Below are positions 53,801 to 64,000 of a DNA stretch of 64,000 nt, piece by piece. The notes under the pieces were generated by a model. That model was not told where the DNA came from and did no database searches. It worked only from the letters and a program-made list of their open reading frames with translations. Every line of letters begins with the position of its first letter. The stretch's first letter is position 1. Made by a program: the position numbers and the translations under genes. Origin of the DNA: Trissonchulus latispiculum (lineage: Eukaryota > Nematoda > Enoplea > Enoplida > Ironidae); NCBI GenBank assembly GCA_030248195.1, contig JASAND010028413.1:1-64000 (forward strand). The letters run 5' to 3'.

Positions 53801-56800
53801 ACTACATTTGAATGACTAATCCGTAAGGAGGTTAGACGAAACTTATAGGTGTACTGCATTTAAATGCAAACCTGAATCGAAGGAGAAATTTTCTTGGGAA
53901 CCTCCAGAGCTATCCAGGGTGAGATGAGGTGGCGGAGGAGGTACGGAGGGCTGAGTCTTCAGGAGAGTCTCATGATCCAGTTTACAGTAGAGTCCGTCCT
54001 CTCGAAGGGCAAACTCCTCCCCAGGAACAAGACGACGACCGCAAACAATGCAGTGGAAACAGTCCATATGGTAAATACGATTCCGTGCACGCATCACATA
54101 ATCGTCCTTTGTAAAATTGCCATCGCATTTGGAACACTTGGTGCCAAACAACCTGAAATGGATACAAAAAGAAGATAATGGATGGACTCTAAATTTGATA
54201 TATATTACTCACTTATGAGTTGTTTTAAAAGGCTCTTAATTATTTTGCTGTCCGACCCGTAATTGTTACTATTGTTGATTTGAGCTATAATTTCTGCTTC
54301 GTCGGTATATATGATGCCAGCAAAATTCATCCAATTCAGTTTTATCTTCGAAGTTATATTCGCCACTATTAGTTCCAATTTAATTGTTGCAAAGTCCCTC
54401 GATTTGCAAAGGATACTCATTTTGACTGTTAAAGGAGGTACGTATGAGTGGCCCAAAATGACCTCAGACTTTTGTATGAGCATTATTTACATCATGCAAA
54501 ACTGAAACTACGCAAACAGGGAAGGTGTCATTTAATTTCTTATCATCAAGTCAATCTTAACAGGAAACAAACGTATAAAATATATAAATACATACGTATA
54601 CCTACGTAAAAACGCAAAGACTTATCAAGGCCCTACGTAAATGTTATCGTTTCTTCTAATCGTTCTCTCAATAATCTTACACGTGTCTCCACTCCTTGTA
54701 GCACTAAATAGCTACAATTAACCTTTTAATTATGACCATAGTTCGACCCCTGACTAACTCTTGAAAATTGGTCCTTAAACATTCTATTGTCGTCATAAGC
54801 AGTGTGTGTTATCTTTTGTCCATCAATTTGTACCCTTTAAACAACAAAGAAAATTAGAAACCCTTAGCAGAAAAGGGTGTATCGTGAATGAAACATCTAA
54901 AAGTTTTTGAGACATTAAAATATTATTTAAGCAAATAGGTAAGGCATGCAGTTTTGGGCTCTTTACATATTTTAGACAAATCTAAGTAAGGACCATCATA
55001 AAATAACCTTCCACTCCAAGCCCCCACCTGACCATTTCAGACGGACCTTAGATACAAGAGGATTTAAATTTTGCAGGTGTGTGCTCCGCCCAGTAGACTA
55101 AACGACGCTGAGATAGGATAACATGCATTGAAAGGTTAAATCCAAACGACATGTGTATCTACATTAGAATCTGATATGCAGGAAAGAGGATGTGATGTTG
55201 GCATTTCACACCTGGACACCTTGTCCAGAAGCATTTTTCATTTTCAGCAATTTTCAAAGCAACAATTACTAAACTCTAACTTTAAAAACTAAATGTCTAC
55301 AGTGCTTGCTTGAATATTGCAATGACCGTAATGAGGTTGAGGGAAGGTGGAGCAGCATTGTTGTGCTTGAATGCGCGGGTACCCGAATGCGCTTTCTTTC
55401 TTAAAAACACAATTTTTATTGCATCCCTTCGAACCTCTATCAACTGAAAGACAGAAAAAGTATTTAAATATTCAGATTCAGAACGATGTTAATGCTTTTC
55501 TCCACTTTCCAGGTAAAGCTTAGCCTTAGGAGGACGTGAAATGTTATGTCTGACAAAGAGTAATTCTAGCGTGTAATTGTAATCTGGTAAGCTTATTAAC
55601 AATTCATAGGTTTTGGGTTAAAGGTTAAATGGGGTAGTCTGCTTGAGTAACTGCCCGAGACAGGTGGCGACAACAGGGAAATCCTGCTGTTTACACAAGA
55701 CAGCATTTGTGTGATTAGAAGCATAAACAAATCAGGTTTCAGTCCAAAGAAAACTACACCACCGATGGCTCTTGTAATCAGCACGTGGATCTTGAAATTC
55801 TAAAACCTGCAGACTTGTTTACATTTTAATCTGAAAATTCTTTCCTATTTATTCTCTGAGTTGTAGAGAAACAGAAAATTTTCGAATCTGAGCAGTAAAC
55901 TTGACTAAAAGTTTGCATTTTTATTTACAATACGGCATTTGCACTCGCAATTTATGGTTACAAAAATTAAAGTATTACTCCAATAATTGCGGCGCAATGT
56001 ACCCTTATTATCGATTAAAATTTTGTAGAGTATTTCAGGTCAGAATTTTGTAAAAGTTGAGCGCGGTAACCTGAACCTTGGGATTTTGTCGAAATATTCT
56101 GAGAACACAAGCTTTCGTTTTTGATATGATAGCAGAACAAGAAAACAAGCCCTCTATGCCAGACAAAAAGTGAATGCCAATCTTTAATGGTGCTGGCTGA
56201 CGACCATTAAAAACTTCTCACCTTCTTTCCTGATAATTAATAGTTTCTTTTATTGCTTACAACAAGTAACCGTTCTACAGGTCCTACGAGATCTCAGACC
56301 AAAGTGAAAACACATGGTTTACCGTAAGACACAAAGTTTCCATACTCAAACTGAAAACGGACTGCGCATAGTAGTAGTACCTATAGATGTTTGTGAAAAG
56401 CTTTTAAATAAAACATAAAAATAAAATCGTTAAAATGAAATACTAATTTCATGCAATCAGTATTAAATTTAACTACAATATTTTGTGTTTTATTTGCTAA
56501 CAATTTTTTAAATGAACAAAAATGTTTATGGGCCCTTATCAATGAGATAGTGAAGGATTTCAGAGTTAATCAATTTTCTTAATTATAATTTCCTATGCTT
56601 TAGCGAAATTTGCCATGTGCTCTCAGTTAATAGTATTTACTAGTTGAGATCAAATTCAGTAGATTTACCTCAATTTGACAGGCAAAAGGATTTCTGATTT
56701 ATTGAACCCAAATTTTAATTCAATTATTGCGATTAAATATATCGCCAGTAGCTCGGATCGTATCTTTATATTAAGAGTGTTAAGCGTCCAAACTTCACAA

Positions 56801-59793
56801 CTTATCCTGAAACCCTTTAAATATAATTTATGATTCTGTGCTAAGCGATTACAAAAATCCAAGCATACTTTTAGGTTAACCAAAGTCATTGAATCAATAT
56901 TCGTTTTTCAAAGAAAATTACCCGACAATCGAGAAAATTGTTGCCTAAGCCAATGTAGCGCAGCTGAAGTCAATGTGAACAATTCTAGTTCAGGTTTTAA
57001 TTACGATTTTAGAATAGGACGAGAATAAAAATAAAACGACACAAGATCCCATACATTTCATTATATACGTGTGACGCACAAACTATATTCGAGAAAACAG
57101 TTTAAATTGCAATAAAAACTAGAACTTTAATTATCAAAAGCTATACCTGACATAGTCTCGTTTGCAATAGGTTCGACCATCTCTAACGAAGCAGGTGCAG
57201 GATTCGTCCAAGTATTGATGACACTGGACACATTTAAGACAGGAAGCGTGCCATTCCAGATCCGGGGACACCCTCAAAATCCACTGATCATAGATTTCTT
57301 CGCCACAACCCATGCAAGTAGATGCAGACTTTTCAAGCTCTAAAACATAAATTTAAACAATTCAAGGGTATTATAAAACGATTGGTCTTGGCTGGTCAAC
57401 TCAAACTGCTTTAGTCCTTAGTACTGAGCTTGCAAAAGCAAACCGGGTGTGTTTATTAGGTAAGCATAAGCAAGCATTGAACCTCTTGCATTTCTTGCCT
57501 GGACTTTGGTAAAGCAGATCTCTTGTCTGTACTTACTAACATTAGGTTTGTCCAATATATAACGACTGACCCTAACCTTGTAAAAATTAAAACTTAGCAC
57601 CCAATGTTAAAAATCAATGCCTCTTACCTTAAGAAATAAATATTTTATATACGGTTTCCAGAAGTCCTAATCATACAGCTCTCAAGAGCTGACGACTGAT
57701 TCGAAATCTTTGATAAAATTTAGTATAATAATTTAAAACGAATTAACTAAAATAATTATGTAATTCACACGAGTATTTGCAGACATTTCATGCCGTTAAT
57801 ACTTCAAATACCATATGCTTTTTAAATGTTAATACATTGTACTTAATCCTGCAAAATTATGTTATGTCATTATTAAATTAAGTTAGGTACAAGCTATAAT
57901 GTCATTAATTCAAGCTTTGGTTTGGGAGTGGTGCCTTTTCCAGAATTCGATAGTCCTGTCTTGCAGACAGTTCTGACTCTGAAATATTACTGGATCTTTT
58001 CAGGATAACCCCCCAGGCCCAGATTTCGCAATACTTGACGAAATGAGCTGAAATTTGGTATGGATATGTTTTCGACCACGCTAAATTCAAATATCGCAAA
58101 ATTTCTCGATTTCACGAAATTAGATTTTTTCGATTCGTAAGGGGGCACCAAGGGGAACCGAAAAAATTTTTGTCTTCGATTTTGCTGAAAATCGTATTCA
58201 GGGGGTTTCGAGATCGCAGAACACGAATCTGAAATCTATTTTTCGATACAGCATTTCGTTTGCTCAGTATAGGCTAAAGTTTTAAGCTTAAGATGCAAGC
58301 TTATACTTAACAACCTAACGAAAAGCTGAATCGATAAACGGATTTCAAATTCGTGTTCTGCGACCTCGATAACCCCGAATACAACATTTCAACAAATCGA
58401 AGACAAAAAATTTTTCGGTTCCCCTTGGTCCTGGTCCCCCTCTTACGAATCGAAAAAAATGGAATTTCGCAATATTTGAACTCAGCGTGGTCTAAAACAT
58501 ACCCATACCAAATTTCAGCTCATTAGGTCACGTTTTGCGGAATCTGGGCCTGGGGGGTATCCTGAAAAGATCCATATTACTGTGGCACATTTTACGAGAT
58601 TATACTGCAAAGCTGCATATCATACCATACGATTATATATACCAGATATATATTCTACTCTATGGAAACCTAAAGTTGTCGAAAAATACTAAAAAATCTA
58701 TGTAAAAGTATATGTAAAAATACATATAAATTGCTTGCTTGCTTAAATAAAACCAACAGTAGCAAGCGAGGGAAGCCTTTTTAAATTGAAGGAATTTCCC
58801 CATTGGTCTCCCTCTCCCTCCATTGCTTCACGAGACTTTAAGGTCAACCGTTTTCACTTCGGCTCCACGTGGATGTTTTGAATAAAGGATGAGTTTTTCA
58901 AGCTTGCCCAAGCTTAGTTAGTGTTAGGTGAACAGTTCGTAACAGGATAGAAAACTTAAATCTAAAAATAATTTTGAAAGCGGGATTTGACAATTTTTCA
59001 ATTCGTTTAGCTAAGATTTCAATTTTCCATCAAACCAGTCGCTTTAGAATATTCAGAACTATGGGTTAAGACAAACAAAACACAAGCAGAACAGATATTA
59101 TGCAAACTGTGGGATAAATTACGAAGTCGATATTTGCCCTATTTAAAATGTGAAGTGCTTGCTATTATCGAATAGCCATATTCTTATAGCTATCGTACAA
59201 AAGCTAAACGTCAGAGCTATGTAGAGCATATAGATCATAGATTGAGAAAGTGGCTTCAAACAATTAAAACGTCCTAATGGAAACTCACAGAGAAACTAAA
59301 CTTTTTGCTTTTACTGGTTCATTTGTTTAACGATTTATATATAATTTTTTGAACGAGATTAAGCAAAGAAGATGGAAGATACAACTCAAGCCTTACACAA
59401 GGCCTCGTTGATAATAATATCAATAAAGCATATTACAAAGTGTAGGCAGACGATACGGAAACGGCATGAAAGAGATAAACCAAAACCGAACCCTTAATAT
59501 GTTTGTATGAAGGGCTAATTTAATAGAAAGTTTGATCAGAGTGATCAATTTGTTAGATTCAGTCATTTAGAACCATGGTAGAGGGAGAAATTAGTGCATT
59601 AGAAGGTAAATTCATGGATACTTTTAAGCAAATTAGGTTCGGAAAAAGGCAAGAACACACATACACGCACACAATAATGTCTAATGCACAGTAAGCGAGA
59701 CAGGCAGGCTACTTTACTAAGCTCAAAACTTGACTTACTTGGTTCTAGCGGATTGCTAGCATTCGCTGTCATATAGTCCCTTTGCTCCACCAT
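42998..59793 (-). CDS. isl: Islet (ISL1/2-class) LIM-homeodomain transcription factor, complete, six coding exons
   Basis: Joined exons on the minus strand: 59793-59739, 57339-57147, 54152-53872, 52845-52373, 46250-46038, 43159-42998 (458 codons plus stop). All introns are GT-AG and phases agree. LIM1 spans about residues 27-82 (CMGC, HASC, CLKC, YCKRD) and LIM2 about 89-147 ([23 protein letters not shown]). A Pro/Ser/Gly-rich linker precedes the homeodomain (about 262-321), which has [12 protein letters not shown] and is almost identical to vertebrate ISL1. The C-terminal region keeps [10 protein letters not shown] and PIEVQQF, the zone by which ISL1 binds LHX3 in vertebrates, and FQQL. Nuclear, DNA-binding; specifies motor neurons and pancreatic/cardiac-type lineages in other animals. 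The start (MVEQRDYM) is the ATG that gives a correct splice into LIM1; an in-frame ATG at 59817 could add eight residues. Confidence 0.96.
46038..46250 (-). CDS. isl: islet exon 5 (LHX-partner region)
   Basis: Acceptor TTTTTCAG, donor CTG|GTAAAT, 71 codons in phase 0. Encodes [20 protein letters not shown] and ends TPFQQL, matching the conserved C-terminal region of ISL1 (VAASPERHD, PVEVQSY, FQQLV). Confidence 0.94.
46389..46737. mobile_element. hAT-like inverted-repeat element, diverged
   Basis: The left end AAGTGATGGAACCGCGTCACC resembles the MITE at 26160; the right end is the inverse of CAGCGATGGAATCGTGTCAC. About 350 bp, AT-rich interior, no ORF of note, no visible target duplication. 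It lies in islet intron 4. Confidence 0.6.
47779..47848. repeat. (TA)n microsatellite
   Basis: About 35 TA units in islet intron 4; length is likely variable. Confidence 0.95.
49437..50006. repeat. Fold-back repeat, family Z copy 1
   Basis: The left arm (CTTGACCAAATGAGGTAAAATTTGG, TATGTTTTCGACCTCACTGAGTTC) is inverted in the right arm at about 49895-50006. The same design and much of the sequence recur at 57989-58576. Confidence 0.75.
50211..51365. mobile_element. DNA transposon with 9-bp TSD and four 22-bp repeats in each TIR
   Basis: The ends GGTGATACTCCGG are inverted and flanked by GGCCGGATC at 50202-50210 and 51366-51374. Each TIR is about 220 bp and carries four copies of CTCCGGTAGGCGCACACCTTAC about 52 bp apart (left starts 50218, 50269, 50321, 50373; right, inverted, starts 51182, 51234, 51286, 51337). 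A 9-bp duplication fits Merlin or Mutator-like superfamilies. A possible transposase remnant lies inside. Confidence 0.88.
50655..50861 (-). pseudogene. Possible Merlin/ISXO2-like transposase N-terminal remnant
   Basis: A 68-codon ORF in the interior of the 9-bp-TSD element. It begins [20 protein letters not shown] and continues [14 protein letters not shown], which resembles the TAI.WC...GLL opening of ISXO2/Merlin transposases. A basic segment ([15 protein letters not shown]) follows in another frame at about 50660-50600. No DDE catalytic core is visible. The resemblance is from memory of the family and is weak. Confidence 0.3.
51642..51731 (+). CDS. Candidate first coding exon on + strand, inside islet intron 4 (prefoldin-4-like?)
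   Basis: ATG opens 30 codons reading [20 protein letters not shown] and then [10 protein letters not shown], followed by GTAGGC, a usable donor. Codon third positions are rich in G/C, unlike the surrounding AT-rich intron. The EDxxxINKF...SRL order resembles the N terminus of prefoldin subunit 4. No continuing exon was found downstream on this strand, so it may be a fragment or chance. Confidence 0.25.
52373..52845 (-). CDS. isl: islet exon 4 (linker and homeodomain)
   Basis: Acceptor TTATTTCAG, donor AAG|GTACAG. A Pro/Gly/Ser linker ([16 protein letters not shown]...) is followed by the complete homeodomain, including [20 protein letters not shown] and [17 protein letters not shown], then [12 protein letters not shown]. 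One exon holds all three helices. Confidence 0.97.
53179..53615. mobile_element. Inverted-repeat element in islet intron 3
   Basis: About 160 bp at 53179-53340 (GTTTGCTACGCTGACA... GTTCTATGC-type motifs) are inverted with some mismatches at about 53456-53615. Marker phrases: CTTACAGCAATAATTTTA against TAAAATTATTGCTGTAAG, and AATTATGCTGTTC against GAACAGCATAATT. Non-coding. Confidence 0.7.
53872..54152 (-). CDS. isl: islet exon 3 (LIM2)
   Basis: Acceptor CATTTCAG, donor CAG|GTTTGC. Encodes [39 protein letters not shown], then a proline-rich and acidic/Ser linker ([16 protein letters not shown]). Starts and ends in phase 1. Confidence 0.97.
57147..57339 (-). CDS. isl: islet exon 2 (LIM1)
   Basis: Acceptor GTTTTAG, donor CAG|GTATAG. 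Encodes the whole first LIM zinc finger: [20 protein letters not shown] and later [20 protein letters not shown]. The match to ISL1 is very close. Confidence 0.97.
57989..58576. mobile_element. Fold-back repeat, family Z copy 2
   Basis: GGATCTTTTCAGGATAACCC at the left is inverted as GGGTATCCTGAAAAGATCC at the right. The arms share ATGAGCTGAAATTTGGTATGG and TATGTTTTCGACCACGCT with their inverses near 58440-58540. It lies in islet intron 1, is non-coding, and is the same family as 49437-50006. Confidence 0.8.
59739..59793 (-). CDS. isl: islet exon 1 (start codon)
   Basis: ATG at 59793-59791 encodes [18 protein letters not shown], then one base of a Lys codon before donor A|GTAAGT. The split codon A|AG agrees with the LIM1 exon. 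A further in-frame ATG lies at 59817, so the true start and the 5' UTR are not proven. Confidence 0.75.
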
Positions 59794-59817
59794 AATTAAG
59801 CTAAAATAACGCCTCAA

Positions 59818-61497
59818 AATCCAATTTGCATGAAAGCTCCTTTTCCCTTTTGCGCAAACTTTTTCTGTCTTGACTGAGGGGAAAACTTTTGACCTGTCAA
59901 AGTCCAGGAGAACACTAATCCATAATAGGTGATACTAGTCAATTTAACGATAATCGCTAATTAATTGCGAAATTAATGACAGGGCAATTAGGGGATCTAG
60001 AGTGGAAGAATTCGATAACATAAGAAAGGGGGCCTCCAGTAAGACAAACCTCACACAGAAAATGAAGAACTCAAACAACACTTTCAAGACACATAGACGT
60101 CAATCAAACTACCGTAATACACCTTTCTCTGAGTTGTGTTGGTTGAAAAGGCGGTGTTTAGTAGAGCTTGTCTATGATTGGTTGCCTTTTGTTACCATAG
60201 AAACTTAGTGTAATGTCAAAGACATCTAGTGGTCCCCTTAACTGATTACTGCTGGCAAACTTTAAAAATTAAAAAATATTTTTTGTTGGTATTTGGTAGC
60301 CATATTTATGTTTTGGTTTTTGGATTAACACTTATGCAACGTATAATAAGTAGAGAATCTACTTTGAAATAACAATTTTGTTATAGTTGGGTTGTACGTC
60401 AAGATGCATGAAGTCTGAGACCTAGTAATCAACGAACATATGTACGTAATAATAGTCTTAATTCAAGACCAACTTCCTGCAGATCCTATTAACACTACTT
60501 ATTACTAACTTACATTAAGAAAGGGTAAAAAGTCTGTAAGGATGAATTGTCCCCTAAATATTTTAGGGATATAACAATAGCAGCACGGTGGTTCCAAGAT
60601 CCAGCCCGGACAAGGTTTACAAGCCCTGGTCAGTCAGGGACCAGGGATAATTTTAATTCCCTGATAAATAGGCTTTTGCACTAAAAGTTTAAAACTTTTC
60701 TTGTTCCGGTGGAAGTTATGCAGCTGTTTGTACGTTAAATCATGGTAACTAAACCGCTAAATAAAATAGATGTTGGATTACAAATTACATTAAAGCATGC
60801 TTACGGTACAGGGCCCTATCGAAAAAATTCCCTCCAAAGTACAAGATCCTTCTGTGTCAAAGTTTTCAAGAAGCAGTACCCGTACGAAAGAGCACGCAGA
60901 TCAGTAGCCGTGTTGTAGCATCAAGCTACACAGAGTACCGGCCTTATGCATGAATACGCTCTTTGTACACGTGTTTGGGGATGCTTAGGGAGGAGGACCC
61001 TCAACCCTGAAGCCCACAACCGCAGAGTGGTCGCTCACGGGGTTTTGGCCGAAGCCGACCGCTGATTCGATTCCCCCAAAGTCTTCCTCCAGCACATTTA
61101 TGAATCCCAGTCTGGGGGTCAGTCCAACATAGCAAGAACTTACAAAATTCAGTCAATCCAGCTAAATTAGGATTGTATTTTCTGTCGCGCTAAATGTCAC
61201 ATATGGCAAAGTGTTTCGATGCTGTGAACTACCACAATTTGCGATCATCAAGTTGGAACCGGGACAAATGACCCCGAAAAAGGATACGAGATATATAACA
61301 GCATTCTTTATTATGTTTTAATTTGCATAGACCCATTGAGATTTATAGATTTAAAAATTCGTAAACCTTATGGACGCAAGAATTTTAATTTTGTATCCTT
61401 GGTCAAAGCGCAAAGGTCAAGGGGTATATAATTCTTTATTATCTGTGGAAAATCTTGGTTTGAAAAAAATCGACGTTTAAAATTTTCAAATATTGAG
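59818..61497. other. DNA upstream of islet, no gene recognised
   Basis: Contains the presumptive islet promoter, but no promoter element can be named with confidence. A GC-richer patch at 60960-61110 includes TGATTCGATTCCC, which resembles a Pol III B box, without a foldable tRNA around it. Confidence 0.4.
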
Positions 61498-61615
<118 letters not shown>

Positions 61616-61619
61616 ATCT

Positions 61620-62660
61620 ATTTACGATTTACGAACTTCGATATTTTTCCTTGTCTTGGCTGGGTGCCAGTTTATTAACGGGTAGCCTATGTACTTAGGG
61701 GATACGGGGTTACGGGTTAGTGGGCGTTGGTTCTGGCCAGAGTGGTGTGGACAGTCCGGACATTGGACTTTGAACTTTTGTTGCCAATGGTGTTTTTTGA
61801 ATATATGTATTCGGGTTGGTGCGACGAGTCGATCCAAAAATCCCTGCCTCGGCGTTTGGCTTACCCTTAAGGCGCATTCCTCTTTGTGTTTAGTTACTTT
61901 GTTGTCTATTATCCCGATATATTAGTCGTGGTTGGGGAGAGTTTGTGTTCAGTCGCTAGGTTATGTGCGGGTGGGGAGCCTTAGAGTAAAATCAAGTTTA
62001 AATCTTGGGCATCCTTCCTAGTGTAGGTGATTTCGGATTCTGGGTTTTCTATTGTAGGGGTGCTCGCTTACCTTGGCTTGGCCATTGTACTGTATTGGCC
62101 TTTTCTTTTTGTTTTCTATTTTTGTTCTACGACCAGCTCCAATTTTGTTATCCAACTCATTCCGTTCTTTTTTGGGTTCTAATTGTCGGTTTACGTTTAC
62201 TTTCTTTTCTGTCTTAAAAATAGAACGCGATACTTTCTATTCAAAATTCTTGCCATTAAGTACAATGCTGTCATGTTAGCCACGATGTCGGTTCTATTGG
62301 GCTTTACTATCAGTGTCCTCTATAATATGCGCTTTTTATGAGGAATCTACCTTGTCCTCTGGCGTTGTCAGTCTTCGTATTTGGTTGTTTTGTATTTCGT
62401 TTGCGATTGGTTACAATTTTCTTTTTCTACGAAGTCTTGTCGGAGGTTCAAGTTTTGTCGTCTGTACACTCGCCAGTGGTTATATAATGTTCGCTGTATT
62501 GTTGTACGTAGTTTAGTGGCTAGTTGCAGTACGTATATTTTATCGTGTATTGTCTTGTCTGTTTTGTTTTATCCAGCTTTGGTACTGGGCCCTCCTGTCT
62601 GCCATTGTCACGTTCAAGCTGTATTGTGTTTCTGGAGTGGTTCTCCGGTATAGTTTTAAG
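61620..62660. other. Strand-asymmetric (G/T-rich plus strand) segment
   Basis: The plus strand is strikingly G/T-rich and open in several overlapping frames; the minus strand is A/C-rich and carries ORFs, including one with CPDCPHHSGQNQRP (61622-61837). No domain is recognised. It may be a remnant of a retroelement or other repeat. The overlapping open frames are largely a product of composition. Confidence 0.35.
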
Positions 62661-63813
62661 TTTACGTTTTGCAACTTTTACTCAAAAGCGTTTTATTTAA
62701 TCACAATTTAAAAAATCTCTCAGATAGGCACGATGGAAAAGATAGGCATGCACTACTGTATATTTAGATCCTGCTAAGTCAATCTTTGTTGTTTTAACAG
62801 TCTACTAACACAGTCTAAATTTTTTATACTGTTACGTCCGTACAAATTCCTACATTAACCGTTTCAAGAAAACTCTTAAGTTTATAGCTTAAAATCGATT
62901 GAAATCATCGAACATAGCTCATGCTCATACATTAGCTCTACCCCGACTTAGACGATGAGAGTCTACCCTTGAAAAATTCCAAAATTTTAAGGGGGTTTAC
63001 TCACAATTTTCAAAAATTGCTACGTTCTCACTTTTTGGCTAAAAATTAGTAAAAATAAAAATTTTTAGCGATGATTAAGGCGCATTAAGGCGATTTTCCC
63101 TGCCTTTTGAGAGAGTCTGCCTTTTTTGCTTTTCGCTGAAGAGGTCTACATACCCGCTTTCTGTCGGTCTGGGGGATGTGCACCCCCCCCCATTCCTTCA
63201 CACGTTATTTTGTGCTCATGCTTTGACAGGAATTGTTAAGACGCTTCGTTCTATCAGTTATGTACTTATGTAGCTGAGTAATTGAAAAATTAACAATAAT
63301 TAATTTTAAAACCAAGACTCTAAAACTATTGACTAAATAGCATTTAACTGACTTTTGAATTCCACGTCACGTATATGGAAGTTTGATGATTAATAACCTA
63401 GTTATGGCACAACTATGAGTGACATTTACACGGGTGGTCGTACAAGTTGTTTCAACAAATTTGTAATTTAACATTCGTGTGAACATTGACATTTTGGTCA
63501 AATCGAATCAAGACATTTTTGCTTAAAATTGTGATAAAAATGTCTGATTACCAGTTCACTGTGAGATTCCCATGTGACGTTATTAACGGATTCCTGCACT
63601 AACTGAGAACTTGTCATGTTAAAGTTGTCAAAAACTATTAGCATTCATTCAACAAGATGTGAATATTGAATGTGTAGGCATTTCAAAAACACTGTCTGCT
63701 TACAATAACAGTTGACGAATTAGAACAATCCAATCGGTTTTATTAAAATATAAGTAAAGGAGCTGAGTAAATTACATTAATTCCGAGAATTAATGTCGTC
63801 TCCAGTTAGAGAC

Positions 63814-64000
63814 CTTCAAGGGCCTAAAATTCAGGTCCGGCCCGGTCCGTGAAAATTTCTGTTTCGCCCTGCCCGGCCCGTTAGAAAAAGTTTCGAGCTC
63901 GGCCCGGCTCGGCCCGGCCCGGCCCGTAAGCCAAAAAGTTAGGCCGGGCCCGGCCCGGGCCCGTTTTTAATAATTTGTTGCCGTTCGCTGAAACAATAAC
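63814..64000. mobile_element. GC-rich subterminal repeat of an element continuing past the window
   Basis: CAAGGGCCTAAAATTCAGG starts a block of repeated CGGCCCGGCCC motifs (63836-63962) in AT-rich surroundings. It resembles the ends of the hAT-type element at 33423, where short GC-rich repeats cluster near the TIR. The other end is outside the window. Confidence 0.4.

Noticed and set aside
61030..61090. tRNA-like sequence with TGATTCGATTCCC
   Set aside because: A B-box-like block is present, but anticodon, D and acceptor stems do not form; kept only as a note.

Overview
This is a window of animal (metazoan) nuclear DNA. It has spliced genes with GT-AG introns, an AT-rich background, many microsatellites and a dense, nested load of transposable elements. 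Two genes are recognisable from conserved protein sequence, and both can be assembled exon by exon with intact splice sites and consistent reading phase. The sequence does not fix the phylum. A bilaterian invertebrate is the most that can be said.

Left third (1-21161, + strand): a 5'-truncated SCAPER gene (S-phase cyclin A-associated protein in the ER). Twenty coding exons run from 3948 to the stop codon at 21159-21161; the 5' exons lie outside the window. Its introns hold an old non-LTR retrotransposon copy (1-3120), a second, 5'-truncated copy of a related element with a 12-bp target-site duplication (8874-10650), a 148-bp tandem array, a long-TIR DNA element (10947-11750), several MITE-like inverted-repeat elements and a tRNA-like sequence.

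Middle (21162-42997): about 22 kb between two convergent genes, with no recognisable gene. It contains two abutting TTAA-flanked inverted-repeat elements, a small hAT-type MITE and a larger hAT-type element (both with perfect 8-bp target duplications), and a nested fold-back structure.

Right third (42998-59793, - strand): a complete islet (ISL1/2-class LIM-homeodomain) gene in six coding exons (458 codons). It carries LIM1, LIM2, the homeodomain and the conserved C-terminal LHX-partner region. Its introns also hold transposons, including a nested element with 9-bp target duplications and an array of 22-bp repeats in each TIR, plus one small unexplained plus-strand coding-like exon (51642-51731). 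From 59800 to 64000 lies upstream DNA with microsatellites and repeats.

The two genes do not act in one pathway. SCAPER works in ER/cell-cycle and tubulin mRNA control, whereas islet is a neuronal and endodermal/cardiac transcription factor. The most notable observations are: a decayed 2A-like motif in the retrotransposon; the apparent replacement of SCAPER's C2H2 zinc finger by an S/T/P-rich linker; transposons delimited by exact target duplications (12, 9 and 8 bp, plus TTAA); and a candidate nested exon in an islet intron.
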